From: Novosphingobium panipatense
Lineage (GTDB): Bacteria > Pseudomonadota > Alphaproteobacteria > Sphingomonadales > Sphingomonadaceae
DNA: 49,706 nt
Reading direction: 5' to 3'
Assembly: GCF_002149965.1 (NCBI RefSeq)
Contig: NZ_MSQB01000033.1
Span: 516 to 50,221 of the forward strand
The translations under genes were made by a program, and so were the position numbers. Below the pieces are notes generated by a model. The model had not been told where the DNA came from, ran no database searches, and worked only from the letters and a program-made list of their open reading frames with translations. Positions 17,534-25,706 of the stretch are shown here, one piece after another (the first letter of the stretch is position 1; each line of letters starts with the position of its first letter).

Positions 17534-17615
17534 GCGGCACCGGCCCACGCCCCCACCCTACCACCCGCAGGATACTATCGTTGGGTGGTAGGGTGGGGGC
17601 GTGGGCCGGTGCCGC
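17534..17615. repeat. 33-bp perfect inverted repeat, part of a palindrome cluster
   Basis: Arm 17534-17566 and arm 17583-17615 are exact inverse complements over 33 bp, rich in C on the left and G on the right, with a 16-nt centre. Another small palindrome (ATTCGCG/CGCGAAT, 17619-17635) follows, and two hairpins precede it. The gap 17340-17715 holds no gene. This looks like a REP/BIME-type or miniature element between the divergent GST and phosphodiesterase genes. No second copy occurs in this window. Confidence 0.85.
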
Positions 17616-17715
17616 AAAATTCGCGTTTCGCGAATCTTCAAACAGAACTCTTACTCTTAAGTAAATTTCCATAGAAGTTAGGCATTTGGGCGCGAACACT
17701 TCGGGGTATTATTTC

Positions 17716-19275
17716 ATGAGCCGCCGCACGATCATCGCGATCGCCTCGATCCTTGCCGTGCTGGCGGTAGTCCTGCCGCTGGCAGGCATTGCCGTCTATG
17801 CCCGCCACAGTGCGTCGGAGTACGAAAAGCGCCACCTAGAGGAATATGCCGGTTGGACGCTGAAACGGACCGAACGCAGCCTGAACTTTGCGCGCGGGGC
17901 AATCCGGCAGCTCGAACGCGAAGGGTTGTCCGGTTGTTCTCCCGCGCAGATCGCCCGCATGCGTCAGCTCACGCTGGAGACGCGCTCGGTCGAGGAGATC
18001 GGCTATTTCATCGACGGCAGGCTGGCCTGCACGGGCTGGGGGAAGGTCCGTCAGCCCGTTGCGGCAGGTACGCCGGATCTGCGCTTCGAGGACGGCTACG
18101 GTCTTCACCTCAGAATGCGCACGAAGCTTTCCGGGGGCCTTACGATGAATACGCTGAGCCATGGCAGCTACAATGCGCTCATGCACCCAGACAGCATGAT
18201 CGACGTCCTGACCGACACCGCCATGACACTGGGAATCGCCTCGCTGGACGGACGGGTGATCGCGGTGAGCGGCCCCGTCGCGCCCGGCCTGCTGAAGCGT
18301 GTGGCTAGTGCCAACGCCGCCTCTTCTGGGCGAGAGGGGCGGCTCATGTATGCCTCGGTGGCGAACGATCACTTGCGCGCTTTCGCGATCAGTGACTATT
18401 CGCTCGCCGAAAAGCGGGCCGATGGTGCGTTGTGGTATCTGGTGCCGTTGGGCCTTGCCACGTCGGCGCTGCTGGTGGGGCTTGTCCTGCTGGCATCGCG
18501 GCAGCGCCTGTCTCCGCAGAACGAACTCGCCATCGCGGTGAGGAAGCGCGAGTTCGTCACACGCTACCAGCCCATCATCGAACTGGCGACCGGCCTTTGC
18601 GTCGGGGCGGAAGCGCTGATCCGCTGGGAAAGGCCCGACGGGGCCTCCATTTCTCCCGAGATGTTCATTCCGCTGGCCGAGGACACCGGGCTGATCGAAC
18701 CGCTCACCGATATCGTGATCGAGCGCGTCGTCGCCGATCTTGCACAGTGGCTGGGCGAGAACGCGGGGATCCACATCGCCATCAACATTTCCTCCGCAGA
18801 CATGCAGAGCGGTCGGTTTCTGGCGGTGCTGGCGAAGGCGCTGGCCGAAGCGGACGTTTCCCCTGCGCAGATCTGGCTGGAAGCGACCGAGCGCGGCTTC
18901 ATGAACGCTGCCGCCGCGCGCGCGACCATAGAACGCGCGCGCCAGGCCGGGCACATCGTTGCCATCGACGACTTCGGCACCGGTTACTCCAGCCTTTCCT
19001 TGCTGGAAACACTGCCGCTCGACACGCTCAAGATCGACAAGTCCTTCGTCGATGCCATCGGCACGCAGGCGGCGACCAGCGTGGTCATCCCGCATATCAT
19101 CGAGATGGGGCACGGCCTGAACTTCAAGATCGTGGCCGAAGGCGTCGAGACTGAGGCTCAGGAAGCCTACTTGCGCGAGGCGGGCGTGGAATTCGTGCAG
19201 GGCTGGCGCTATTCCAAGGCCTTGACGGCACAGGAATTCCGGGTGTTTCACGAGCGGACGAACCGGCCGGGCTGA
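17716..19275 (+). CDS. Membrane cyclic-di-GMP phosphodiesterase (CSS-type sensor + EAL)
   Basis: 519 residues. One membrane helix at about 5-27, a periplasmic domain (28-230) with cysteines in LSGCSPAQIARM and RLACTGWG, a second helix around 235-258 (YLVPLGLATSALLVGLVLLA), and a C-terminal EAL domain (about 270-515). Catalytic positions are all present: E299-A-L301, NISS, EATE, DDFGTGYSSL, KIDKSFV, AEGVET and FVQGW. It should hydrolyse c-di-GMP in the cytosol under control of the periplasmic cysteine pair, as in the PdeC-like family; the canonical CSS triplet is CSP here. Start ATG 17716 rather than the TTG at 17686, since GGGG lies 9 bases before the ATG. Palindrome TTACT/AGTAA (17651-17664) is in the promoter region. 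Confidence 0.9.
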   Translation: MSRRTIIAIASILAVLAVVLPLAGIAVYARHSASEYEKRHLEEYAGWTLKRTERSLNFARGAIRQLEREGLSGCSPAQIARMRQLTLETRSVEEIGYFIDGRLACTGWGKVRQPVAAGTPDLRFEDGYGLHLRMRTKLSGGLTMNTLSHGSYNALMHPDSMIDVLTDTAMTLGIASLDGRVIAVSGPVAPGLLKRVASANAASSGREGRLMYASVANDHLRAFAISDYSLAEKRADGALWYLVPLGLATSALLVGLVLLASRQRLSPQNELAIAVRKREFVTRYQPIIELATGLCVGAEALIRWERPDGASISPEMFIPLAEDTGLIEPLTDIVIERVVADLAQWLGENAGIHIAINISSADMQSGRFLAVLAKALAEADVSPAQIWLEATERGFMNAAAARATIERARQAGHIVAIDDFGTGYSSLSLLETLPLDTLKIDKSFVDAIGTQAATSVVIPHIIEMGHGLNFKIVAEGVETEAQEAYLREAGVEFVQGWRYSKALTAQEFRVFHERTNRPG

Positions 19276-19286
19276 AGGCCGCGAGC

Positions 19287-20111
19287 TTAGTGCAGGAAAA
19301 ATTCGACCGGCACGGAGAGCTCCAGTTCGTCGGGCTTGTCGGCGGGTATGGCGGGTAGCGGCTGGGCCCGGCGGATCGTTTCCAGGGCTGCCCGATCGAG
19401 AAAGATCGAGCCCGAGGACCGCGCGAGCGAGGCCGACAGCACTTTGCCCCCGCGGTTCATACGGAAGGTGACGAAGGCCACGCCTTCCTCGCGCCGCGAT
19501 CTGGCCGCTGCCGGGTAGCGGCGGTATTTCTCGAGATGGGCCAGCAGCAGGGCCTCCCAAGAGGCATCGGCATTGCTGGAAGCACGCCGCGCGGGCGGGG
19601 CCAGCAGGGCCTTGGGCGCTGTCGTCTCTGGGACGGGATCGGCTGGTTTCGCCGCCGGAGCGGGCGGTTCGAGCGGGGTGGGGGACGGCGTGAGCTGCGG
19701 TATCAGCACTTTCGGCGGCTCGGGCCGTTCCTCCCGCTCGACCTTGCGGTCCTGCTGTTCGACCTGGCGCGGGCCTTCGGGCACTTCCTCGACGGGTTCG
19801 GGCGGTGCGGCAAGGGCTTCCATCGTCACGACCAGCGGCTCGGCGGGCATGTGGGCCGGATAGGCAAGGCGCCAGGTGACGAACAGGCACAACGGGATCG
19901 CCAGAGCGAGCGCGGCAGTGCCGCCCAGCCCGAACAGACGCGCGCCCCAGTCGAGCGGCCGATCGCTGTAGCGGCCATGGCTGTGCGGGAAAGCCGTGAC
20001 CGGCGCGGCGACTGGCGTTTGCGGACGCGCGGCCGCATCCGGGTACCAGGATCGCAGCACGACATGGCCTGCAAGTAGGTCGTCGTAGTCTTTCAGGGCC
20101 TCAGTTTTCAT
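19287..20111 (-). CDS. tonB: Energy transducer TonB
   Basis: 274 residues. A cytoplasmic N-terminus of about 60 residues precedes one membrane helix (LFGLGGTAALALAIPLCLFV, about 58-78), then a Pro/Glu-rich periplasmic spacer (EPVEEVPEGPRQVEQ, LTPSPTPLEPPAPAAKPADP) and a C-terminal TonB domain (KYRRYPAAARSRREEGVAFV, then SGSIFLDRAALETIRRAQPL). It transmits proton-motive force from ExbB/ExbD to outer-membrane receptors; no exbBD is in this window. The cytoplasmic N-terminal extension is longer than in classical TonB. The start overlaps the stop of the DUF454 gene (ATGA), so this TonB belongs to the heme operon and probably serves its receptor. Confidence 0.9.
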   Translation of the reverse strand: MKTEALKDYDDLLAGHVVLRSWYPDAAARPQTPVAAPVTAFPHSHGRYSDRPLDWGARLFGLGGTAALALAIPLCLFVTWRLAYPAHMPAEPLVVTMEALAAPPEPVEEVPEGPRQVEQQDRKVEREERPEPPKVLIPQLTPSPTPLEPPAPAAKPADPVPETTAPKALLAPPARRASSNADASWEALLLAHLEKYRRYPAAARSRREEGVAFVTFRMNRGGKVLSASLARSSGSIFLDRAALETIRRAQPLPAIPADKPDELELSVPVEFFLH

Positions 20112-20533
20112 GCGGGCGGTTTCCCTTCCGGTTCGGGCCGCCTTGCGATCCAGAACGTCCAGAACAGCAGGAACGCGGCCAGCCCCAGCGCCAGCGGCAC
20201 GCCCGGGCGGACATGGAGGAGGAACAGGCCGTAGCCGAGGGTCATGCCGAGAGCGGCCATGATCTTGGCATGGCGGGGTACCGCGCGGTTCTTCCGCCAT
20301 GCCCTGAGGCTCGGCCCGAACCGGGGGTGATCGAGCAGCCATGCTTCCAGCCGGGGCGAGGAGCGGGCGAAGCAGGGCAATGCCAGCAGCAGAAAGTCGG
20401 TGGTCGGCAGCAGGGGCACGAAAAGCCCCACGAAACCGATGCCGACCAGCAGGAGGCCCGCCGCCAGCCAGACCGCGCGCGCCGCCCGTCTCCGCTGCGG
20501 CAGGACCTTTTCCGTTTCAGCCGATGTGGCCAT
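20108..20533 (-). CDS. DUF454 (YbaN family) small membrane protein
   Basis: 141 residues with three hydrophobic segments. The family signature is clear: WLAAGLLLVGIGFVGLFVPL, LPTTDFLLLALPCFARSSPR, WLLDHPRFGPSL and RAVPRHAKIMA. The molecular role of DUF454 is unknown. Family members are often found beside heme or iron uptake genes in alphaproteobacteria, which fits this position between heme oxygenase and tonB. Its start lies inside the end of the heme oxygenase gene (17-bp overlap), and its stop overlaps the tonB start, so translation of the three is coupled. Confidence 0.88.
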   Translation of the reverse strand: MATSAETEKVLPQRRRAARAVWLAAGLLLVGIGFVGLFVPLLPTTDFLLLALPCFARSSPRLEAWLLDHPRFGPSLRAWRKNRAVPRHAKIMAALGMTLGYGLFLLHVRPGVPLALGLAAFLLFWTFWIARRPEPEGKPPA

Positions 20534-21110
20534 CGATCAGGGCCTGTACCCGCGCGAAGGCCGCACCCGCGCCTGCGCCGACGCGCGGCTCGTCGCTCTC
20601 GTCCAGTTCGGCCGCATCGAGTGCGGCGGTGAAGCTGCGCCAGTGTGCGGCGGGGCCTTCGGGCGCGGGTGCCAGATGGCGCGCGCCGAAAGTGTCGGAC
20701 AGGCCGATCTTCGCCACTTCCTTGCGCAGCAGCGCGGCGCCCATGTTGGAGCCTTCTGCGACGTAGAGCCAGCCCAGCCCGGTCGGCAGGTCGATCTCGC
20801 CTGCCGCGAAACGTGCAGGTCCCTCGGGCCGGGGCGCATCCATGCCGAGGTCGATGAGATCCGCCTCGATCAGGGCCAGCCGCTGCCGTTCGGGCAGGCC
20901 GGGCAGCAGCGCCTGTAAGGCAGGCTCGGCGTAGAGCGCGGCGATGTCGCGGTGGAACAGGTATTGCACGCGAAGGAAACGGCCGTAGCCCGCCCTGTCG
21001 GCGAACGAGGCCGCCGACATGATCGCGCTGTCGACGCCTGCGTGGGTGTCGTGCGTCTGCGCCTTGAGCCGTTTCGCGCGGGATGGTTCCATGGTCATGG
21101 TCGAAGTCAT
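20517..21110 (-). CDS. Heme oxygenase (biliverdin-producing)
   Basis: 197 residues, the usual size of bacterial HmuO/BphO-type enzymes. The proximal heme ligand is probably H23 in the pattern LKAQTHDTH, and the distal helix is GWLYVAEGSNMGAALL (compare the GxxYVxEGSxLG of the family). RFLRVQYLFHRDIAALY is also typical. It opens heme to biliverdin, iron and CO in the cytosol. It follows the heme receptor by 26 bp and overlaps DUF454 downstream. Start ATG 21110 is the first of several close ATGs (21098, 21092) and the ribosome site is weak, so the exact start is uncertain. Confidence 0.88.
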   Translation of the reverse strand: MTSTMTMEPSRAKRLKAQTHDTHAGVDSAIMSAASFADRAGYGRFLRVQYLFHRDIAALYAEPALQALLPGLPERQRLALIEADLIDLGMDAPRPEGPARFAAGEIDLPTGLGWLYVAEGSNMGAALLRKEVAKIGLSDTFGARHLAPAPEGPAAHWRSFTAALDAAELDESDEPRVGAGAGAAFARVQALIDGHIG

Positions 21111-21136
21111 GGTAAGGGCCGGGTCCTTTCTGCCGG

Positions 21137-23929
21137 TCAGAAGTTGAAGGTTACGCCGCCACGGATCGTGCGCCCCGGCGAGGCCATGAGGCCCAGGGTC
21201 AGCGCATCCATGTAATACTTGTCCAAGAGGTTGTCGGCGGTCAGCTCGAAGCGGACGTTCTCGTTGAGCTTGAAGCGCGCCGATGCGTCCACCAGCGTGT
21301 AGGGGTTCCATTCGATGACTTCGATGGCGCCCGGAACGGCGATGGATTCCGAAGGGCGGCTGCCGGTATAGGTCACGCGGGCGAAGAGGTTCAGCCGCTC
21401 TTCCATCAGGTCCAGCTCGACCGATCCGCCGCCTGCCCACTCGGGCGGAACGTGATTGCGGCCGTAGCTGCCGCGGAAGCCGCCGTTGCATTCGTACTGG
21501 GCGGGCAGGGGGCGGGTGGACGTGCCCTTGCGCACCCAGTCGCAGTATTCTGCCAGGGTGTAGTGCGTGGCGAAGAGCGACAGTTTGGCGGGGCCTGCCC
21601 GATATTCGAACGTGCCCTCATAGCCCTTGAAGCGGGCCATATCGATGTTGCGGATCGCCTCGTCCGGGTCTGCGAAAGTGGAGCCGACGCCGCGCGTGAT
21701 GTAGTTCTTCGCCTCGTTGTTGAAGTAGGCCAGCTTCATGCGCACCGCGTCGCCCGCCCAGAACAGCCCGTCCTTCGACACGTTGATGCCGAACTCCCAG
21801 TTGCGCGCGCGTTCCGGCTTGATCTCGTCGATCGGATTGGCAGAGAAGCCCGTGGTCACCTCGAACAGCGAGGGCAGGCGCAGCGCCTCGCCGTAGCGGG
21901 CGTAGACCTGCAGCCAGGAGCGCGGGATCATCGTGATCGCCGCGATCGGTGCCCAGCCGCCCGCCTTCTGGTTCAGGTGGTAGTAGTCGCTCCAGACGCG
22001 CTCCAGCGGATACCAGCGCCGCGACAGCTGGCGGTCGTGCGACTGGAAGGTGGTGTAGCGCAAGGCGCCGTTGAACTTCAGGAACGATACCGGGAGATAT
22101 TCGGCGTCGCCGAAGGCGCTCCATTCCCGCCGCCAGCCGTCGCGCGCGGCGCTTTCCAGCTTGGCGCCGGGAATGGGGAAGGTATCCTCGTGGCTGAACG
22201 ATCCGCCCAGGTTGACGGTGAGGTCGCCCCAGGGGCCGTTCACCAGCGCGCGGTTGCTGATGTCCACGCCGTGGCGGTGGGTACGCCCGTCATAGGGATC
22301 GATGTACTTCAGGTCCGGCGAGATGCTGGAAAAGTCGTAGGCGGTGCGGATGCGGTTATCGAGTTCGGTGCGTGAGGCATTGATCTTCAGTTCGATCAGG
22401 TCGCTATCCGGCTTCCACTTGTAGCGCGCGGTATAAGTATCGACATCCACCCGGCTCATCGGCGCCTGAAGCGCGCCGTCACCGCGGATGATGGACGAGG
22501 GCATGGCCTCGCCGAACCAGCTCTTGAACTTCATGTAGGCCAATTCGATGGCATGGCCGTCCGCCGGGCGCACCGTCGCCTTGGCCAGGAACGAGAGGTT
22601 CTCGGACGAGGTGTTCAGCACTTCCTCGCCCGCGCGGAAGCGGTTGAGGCCCGATCCGTAACCGACCGTGGTGTAGTATTCCTCCCATCCGAGTATGGGC
22701 AGCTTTGTGGTCGACTGCGTATAGGTCAGGTGCGGCGCATTGCCGTTCTCACCCGCGAAGTAGTTGCCGGTGTTGCGATAGGTGACGGCGCCCAGCAGGT
22801 CGATCCAGTCCCATGACTTGGCGACGGCGATGCTGCCGTTGGCGTCGGTGGGCTTGATCCACGAGGGCCGGTCGAGCCCGCGCGGGTTGCCCAGCTGGTT
22901 GACGCTGTCGTATTCCGGCACCGTGTCGAGCGGGCCGCAGTCGAAATTGCAGCCGGTCTTGTATTTTCCAAGCATGGATTCGCGCAGACCGCCTTGCGTA
23001 TAGGGAGCAGGCGCGCCGCGCGTATTGGTGTTGAAGCCGCCGCGCACGCGCACGCCGAAGGTCTTGCCAGGTAGCAGGATGTCCTGCACGCCGATCGTGC
23101 GCATCGATACCACGCCGCCGACGCTGCCCACGCCCTCTACGCCCGAGGTCGGACCTTTCAGCACTTCCACGCCGCCGATCATGTCGGGATCGACGTAGGA
23201 GCGCGAGGCGACGCCGGAATAGCCGCGATAGACGGTAGTGGCCTGCTGGCTGCCGTCGATCACCACGGGCACGCGGCCCACGCCCTGCATGCCGCGAATG
23301 TTCACGTCGAGCGCGCCGGAATTGCGCGCATCGCCCGAGAGCACGCCGGGGGTGCCGCGAAACATGTCGCTCGGCTGGAAGCCCCGGTTGCGCTCGATCT
23401 CGTCGCGGGTGATGTAGCTGGACGACTGGGGGGAGACATAGGCGAGATCCCCGGTGTCGCTGCCGTCTCCGAAGCTGGCGCCGCCGCGGGCCGAGCTTCC
23501 CCGACCGGCCCCGCCGCCTTCACTGCCGCCGCTCACCCGCAAGGTGCCGAGCTGGACGCTTCCCGCCGCCGCTTGCGGCGCGCGTTCCAGCGTGTAGGTG
23601 CGCGGCCCGCTCTGCCGGAAGGTGACGCCGCTTCCGGCGAGCAGGCGGGAGAGCGCCTCGGCGGGAGAGAAGCTGCCTTTCAGGCCCGCACTGCGCCTGC
23701 CCTCGGTCAGGGCGGCGTCATAGAGGATCTGCGTGCCGCTCTGCTCGGCCAGGCTGTTCAGGGCGTCGGCCAGCGTCCCGGCGGGAATGGTGTAGCCTTG
23801 CGCGGTCTGCGCTGCGGCGGGGCTCGCGCCGATCAGGCTGAGGGCGGCGACGCTGGCGCCCGTCATCAGGAGGGCGTGGCAGGCAGGGCGCAGAAATGCG
23901 GCGCGGCGCGAATGCTTTTTCGAGATCAC
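21137..23929 (-). CDS. TonB-dependent heme/hemoglobin-type receptor with STN domain
   Basis: 930 residues. A signal peptide (1-41, ending SPAAAQ) is followed by an STN secretin/TonB domain (about 45-115, YTIPAGTLADALNSLAEQSG), a Gly-rich linker, a plug (IERNRGFQPSDMFRGTPGVL, NIRGMQGVGRVPVVIDG, GGVEVLKGPTSGVEG) and a 22-strand barrel ending GGVTFNF. The STN domain contacts a FecR-like anti-sigma factor, which is encoded just upstream. The neighbouring heme oxygenase supports heme as the ligand, and the barrel has a FRAP-like segment (ALRLPSLFEV). Start is GTG 23929 with only a weak GGGGG ribosome site; no nearby ATG would keep the signal peptide. Ligand assignment is inference from context and overall similarity. 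Confidence 0.88.
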   Translation of the reverse strand: MISKKHSRRAAFLRPACHALLMTGASVAALSLIGASPAAAQTAQGYTIPAGTLADALNSLAEQSGTQILYDAALTEGRRSAGLKGSFSPAEALSRLLAGSGVTFRQSGPRTYTLERAPQAAAGSVQLGTLRVSGGSEGGGAGRGSSARGGASFGDGSDTGDLAYVSPQSSSYITRDEIERNRGFQPSDMFRGTPGVLSGDARNSGALDVNIRGMQGVGRVPVVIDGSQQATTVYRGYSGVASRSYVDPDMIGGVEVLKGPTSGVEGVGSVGGVVSMRTIGVQDILLPGKTFGVRVRGGFNTNTRGAPAPYTQGGLRESMLGKYKTGCNFDCGPLDTVPEYDSVNQLGNPRGLDRPSWIKPTDANGSIAVAKSWDWIDLLGAVTYRNTGNYFAGENGNAPHLTYTQSTTKLPILGWEEYYTTVGYGSGLNRFRAGEEVLNTSSENLSFLAKATVRPADGHAIELAYMKFKSWFGEAMPSSIIRGDGALQAPMSRVDVDTYTARYKWKPDSDLIELKINASRTELDNRIRTAYDFSSISPDLKYIDPYDGRTHRHGVDISNRALVNGPWGDLTVNLGGSFSHEDTFPIPGAKLESAARDGWRREWSAFGDAEYLPVSFLKFNGALRYTTFQSHDRQLSRRWYPLERVWSDYYHLNQKAGGWAPIAAITMIPRSWLQVYARYGEALRLPSLFEVTTGFSANPIDEIKPERARNWEFGINVSKDGLFWAGDAVRMKLAYFNNEAKNYITRGVGSTFADPDEAIRNIDMARFKGYEGTFEYRAGPAKLSLFATHYTLAEYCDWVRKGTSTRPLPAQYECNGGFRGSYGRNHVPPEWAGGGSVELDLMEERLNLFARVTYTGSRPSESIAVPGAIEVIEWNPYTLVDASARFKLNENVRFELTADNLLDKYYMDALTLGLMASPGRTIRGGVTFNF

Positions 23930-23970
23930 TGGAATTCAAACCCCCGAGGAACGACTGGCGAGGGATCTGC

Positions 23971-23990
23971 TAATGAGAATTACCCTCAGT
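23971..23990 (-). promoter_or_regulatory. Possible Fur-type iron box before the heme receptor gene
   Basis: In the 127-bp gap between fecR and the receptor start, the plus strand reads TAATGAGAATTACCCTCAGT. AATGAGAATTA resembles the left half of classical Fur boxes, and TGAG/CTCA form a short inverted pair. The site is 42-61 bp upstream of the receptor start, a promoter position. It is a match by eye only. Confidence 0.35.
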
Positions 23991-24056
23991 AGGATTGACG
24001 GACGAGGGCGGGATCTGGAAACTTCGGACCGAAATTTTTTCGTGGGGGTCCCGATC

Positions 24057-25043
24057 CTAGCCGTGGATCAGGATCAGTCGGTCGGTGAGACGCGTGGTGC
24101 GCAGGCCCAGGGTGCGTTCGATCACGTCTATCGCGCCTGCCGGATCGTGAAGGTCGAACGTGCCGCTTACCGGGCGTTTGGCGATCTCGCTGCCGAGAAC
24201 GCCGATATAGCCGCGATGGTACCGGGCGAGTTCGGCCACCACGTCGCCCAATGGGCGATTGACGACGCGGATGCGGCCGCGCGTCCAGGCGTCCAGATTG
24301 GCGACGACGACCGGGCGCGCCGCACTTATCCCGCCGCTGCCGTAATGAAGGGCCTCGCCTTCGTGGAGGACGGCGGAGTGGCCCGCACTGGCGATCCGCA
24401 CGCTATGTTCGCTCACCGTAACCTGCGTTTCGGCGCCCTCACGGCGGACGATGAAGCGCGTTCCCAGCGCCGTGGTGGAGCCGGTTCCGGCCGATACGGT
24501 GAAGGGATGGGCAGGGTCCGGCGCGACCTGGAAGGCGGCCTCGCCCTTCAGCAGCGTGACCTTGCGGCCGCTGGCGTCGAAGCTGATGGCAGTGCCGGTG
24601 TCCAGCGTGGCCAATGAACCGTCCGGCAAGGTCATCGCCCGGATTTCACCGGTGCCGGTCATGGCATCGGCCTGGAGGCGGGTGGGAATGTCGGCCGCGA
24701 TGACGAGCAGGAAGGCGATGCCTGCCGCGATGGCGCCGCCCGCCCGGCGCAAGCGCGTCTTTCGCCAGACCGGCTGCCGCACCGCGTTACTGCGGGGGAC
24801 GGCAGGGCGGGTGCTGGGCAAAGGCACGACCTCGGCATCGGCGTTCAGGCCGACCGCATCCATCGACGCCCAGAGCGTTTCCGCCCGCGCGAAAGCGGCG
24901 ACATGCTCGGGGTCGGCATCCAGCCATCGGCCCAGGCGTTCCTCGTCGGCCGCCGACCATTCGCCCGTTTCCCGCTCGGCAAACCAGCGGGCGGCGGCGC
25001 GGTTGACGTCTCGGTCGATGGGTTTCTCGCGTTCCACGTTCAC
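24057..25043 (-). CDS. FecR-like anti-sigma/sigma-regulator
   Basis: 328 residues in standard order: an N-terminal DUF4880 domain (about 10-55, AARWFAERETGEWSAADEER, RWLDADPEHVAAFARAE), one membrane helix (about 100-122, GGAIAAGIAFLLVIAADI), the periplasmic FecR domain (about 125-235, TLPDGSLATLDTGTAISFD, LLKGEAAFQVAPDPAHPFTV) and a C-terminal DUF4974-type STN-like domain ending LTDRLILIHG. It passes the receptor-occupied signal from the STN domain of the outer-membrane receptor to the FecI-like sigma factor. It lies between these two partners. Start ATG 25043 gives the expected charged N-terminus. Confidence 0.92.
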   Translation of the reverse strand: MNVEREKPIDRDVNRAAARWFAERETGEWSAADEERLGRWLDADPEHVAAFARAETLWASMDAVGLNADAEVVPLPSTRPAVPRSNAVRQPVWRKTRLRRAGGAIAAGIAFLLVIAADIPTRLQADAMTGTGEIRAMTLPDGSLATLDTGTAISFDASGRKVTLLKGEAAFQVAPDPAHPFTVSAGTGSTTALGTRFIVRREGAETQVTVSEHSVRIASAGHSAVLHEGEALHYGSGGISAARPVVVANLDAWTRGRIRVVNRPLGDVVAELARYHRGYIGVLGSEIAKRPVSGTFDLHDPAGAIDVIERTLGLRTTRLTDRLILIHG

Positions 25044-25136
25044 TGCTTCTTCGAAAAGGATGCCGGGCGGCCGTTTTCGGACCTCTCGTCTTTCATGACG
25101 AACGAGACCTGAAAATGGAAACCGGCCGGATCGAAA

Positions 25137-25646
25137 TCATGCATCGCCGGTCACCCGGTTCAGGCAATGTTCCATGGCCTGCGCGATATAGCGCGTCACC
25201 ATCTGGCGGCTGATGCCCAGGCGCTGCGCGATTTCGGCGGCCGAGAGGTTCTCCATCCGGCGCAAGTACACGATCTCCCGGCAGCGCGGCGAGAGTTCGG
25301 CAAGGCCCTGCTGCAACTGGTCCAGCGCTTCGCGATCCAGCAGTTGCCGGTCTGCCAGCGGGGTGTCGTCCGCGATCTCCTCGGGCAGGGGGCCGTGATC
25401 GAACAGGCCGTTCTGGCGCCGGTCGCTGCGCGCCTGATCGCGCGCCAGATTTGCGGCTAGCCGAAACAGATAGGCGCGCTTGTTCAGGATCGGGGGATGA
25501 TCGTTGACGCGCTGTACGCGCAGCCACAGGCTCTGCGTCACATCCTCGGCGGCCGTCATGTCGCCTACGATGCGCTGGACGAGGCGCATCAGGGACGAGC
25601 GCTCGTTCAGCAAGAGGCGCGTGAGGGCGCGGGCGTTGACGGACAT
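25137..25646 (-). CDS. FecI-like ECF sigma factor
   Basis: 169 residues. Region 2 (about 12-85) has LMRLVQRIVGDMTAAEDVTQ and LWLRVQRVNDHPPILNKRAY, with NKRAYLFRLAANLARDQARS characteristic of the iron-type FecI group. Region 4 (about 110-160) has LSPRCREIVYLRRMENLSAA and AQRLGISRQMVTRYIAQAME. It should direct transcription of the heme receptor operon when its FecR partner signals ligand binding. The next upstream gene is lysA, only 60 bp away on the same strand. A Fur-like box sits in that gap. Confidence 0.93.
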   Translation of the reverse strand: MSVNARALTRLLLNERSSLMRLVQRIVGDMTAAEDVTQSLWLRVQRVNDHPPILNKRAYLFRLAANLARDQARSDRRQNGLFDHGPLPEEIADDTPLADRQLLDREALDQLQQGLAELSPRCREIVYLRRMENLSAAEIAQRLGISRQMVTRYIAQAMEHCLNRVTGDA

Positions 25647-25664
25647 CCCGCGCGCCTAGCCTAG

Positions 25665-25682
25665 ATGCAAATCGCTCGCAAT
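25665..25682. promoter_or_regulatory. Candidate Fur/Mur-type box upstream of fecI
   Basis: ATGCAAATCGCTCGCAAT is an imperfect palindrome of TGCAA and TCGCA halves five bases apart, in the style of alphaproteobacterial Fur/Mur boxes (TGCAAAT...TTGCA). It is embedded in a longer ATGC...GCAT frame (25665-25687). It begins 19 bp upstream of the fecI start codon, where repressor binding would block expression. Matched by eye from remembered consensus, not scored. Confidence 0.45.
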
Positions 25683-25706
25683 AGCATGTGCCTGTCGTCT
25701 ACTTGT

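Noticed and set aside
17836..19890. 684-codon minus-strand frame
   Set aside because: Antisense to the phosphodiesterase and running on across tonB in a different frame; long only because of high GC. The sense frames have complete domains.
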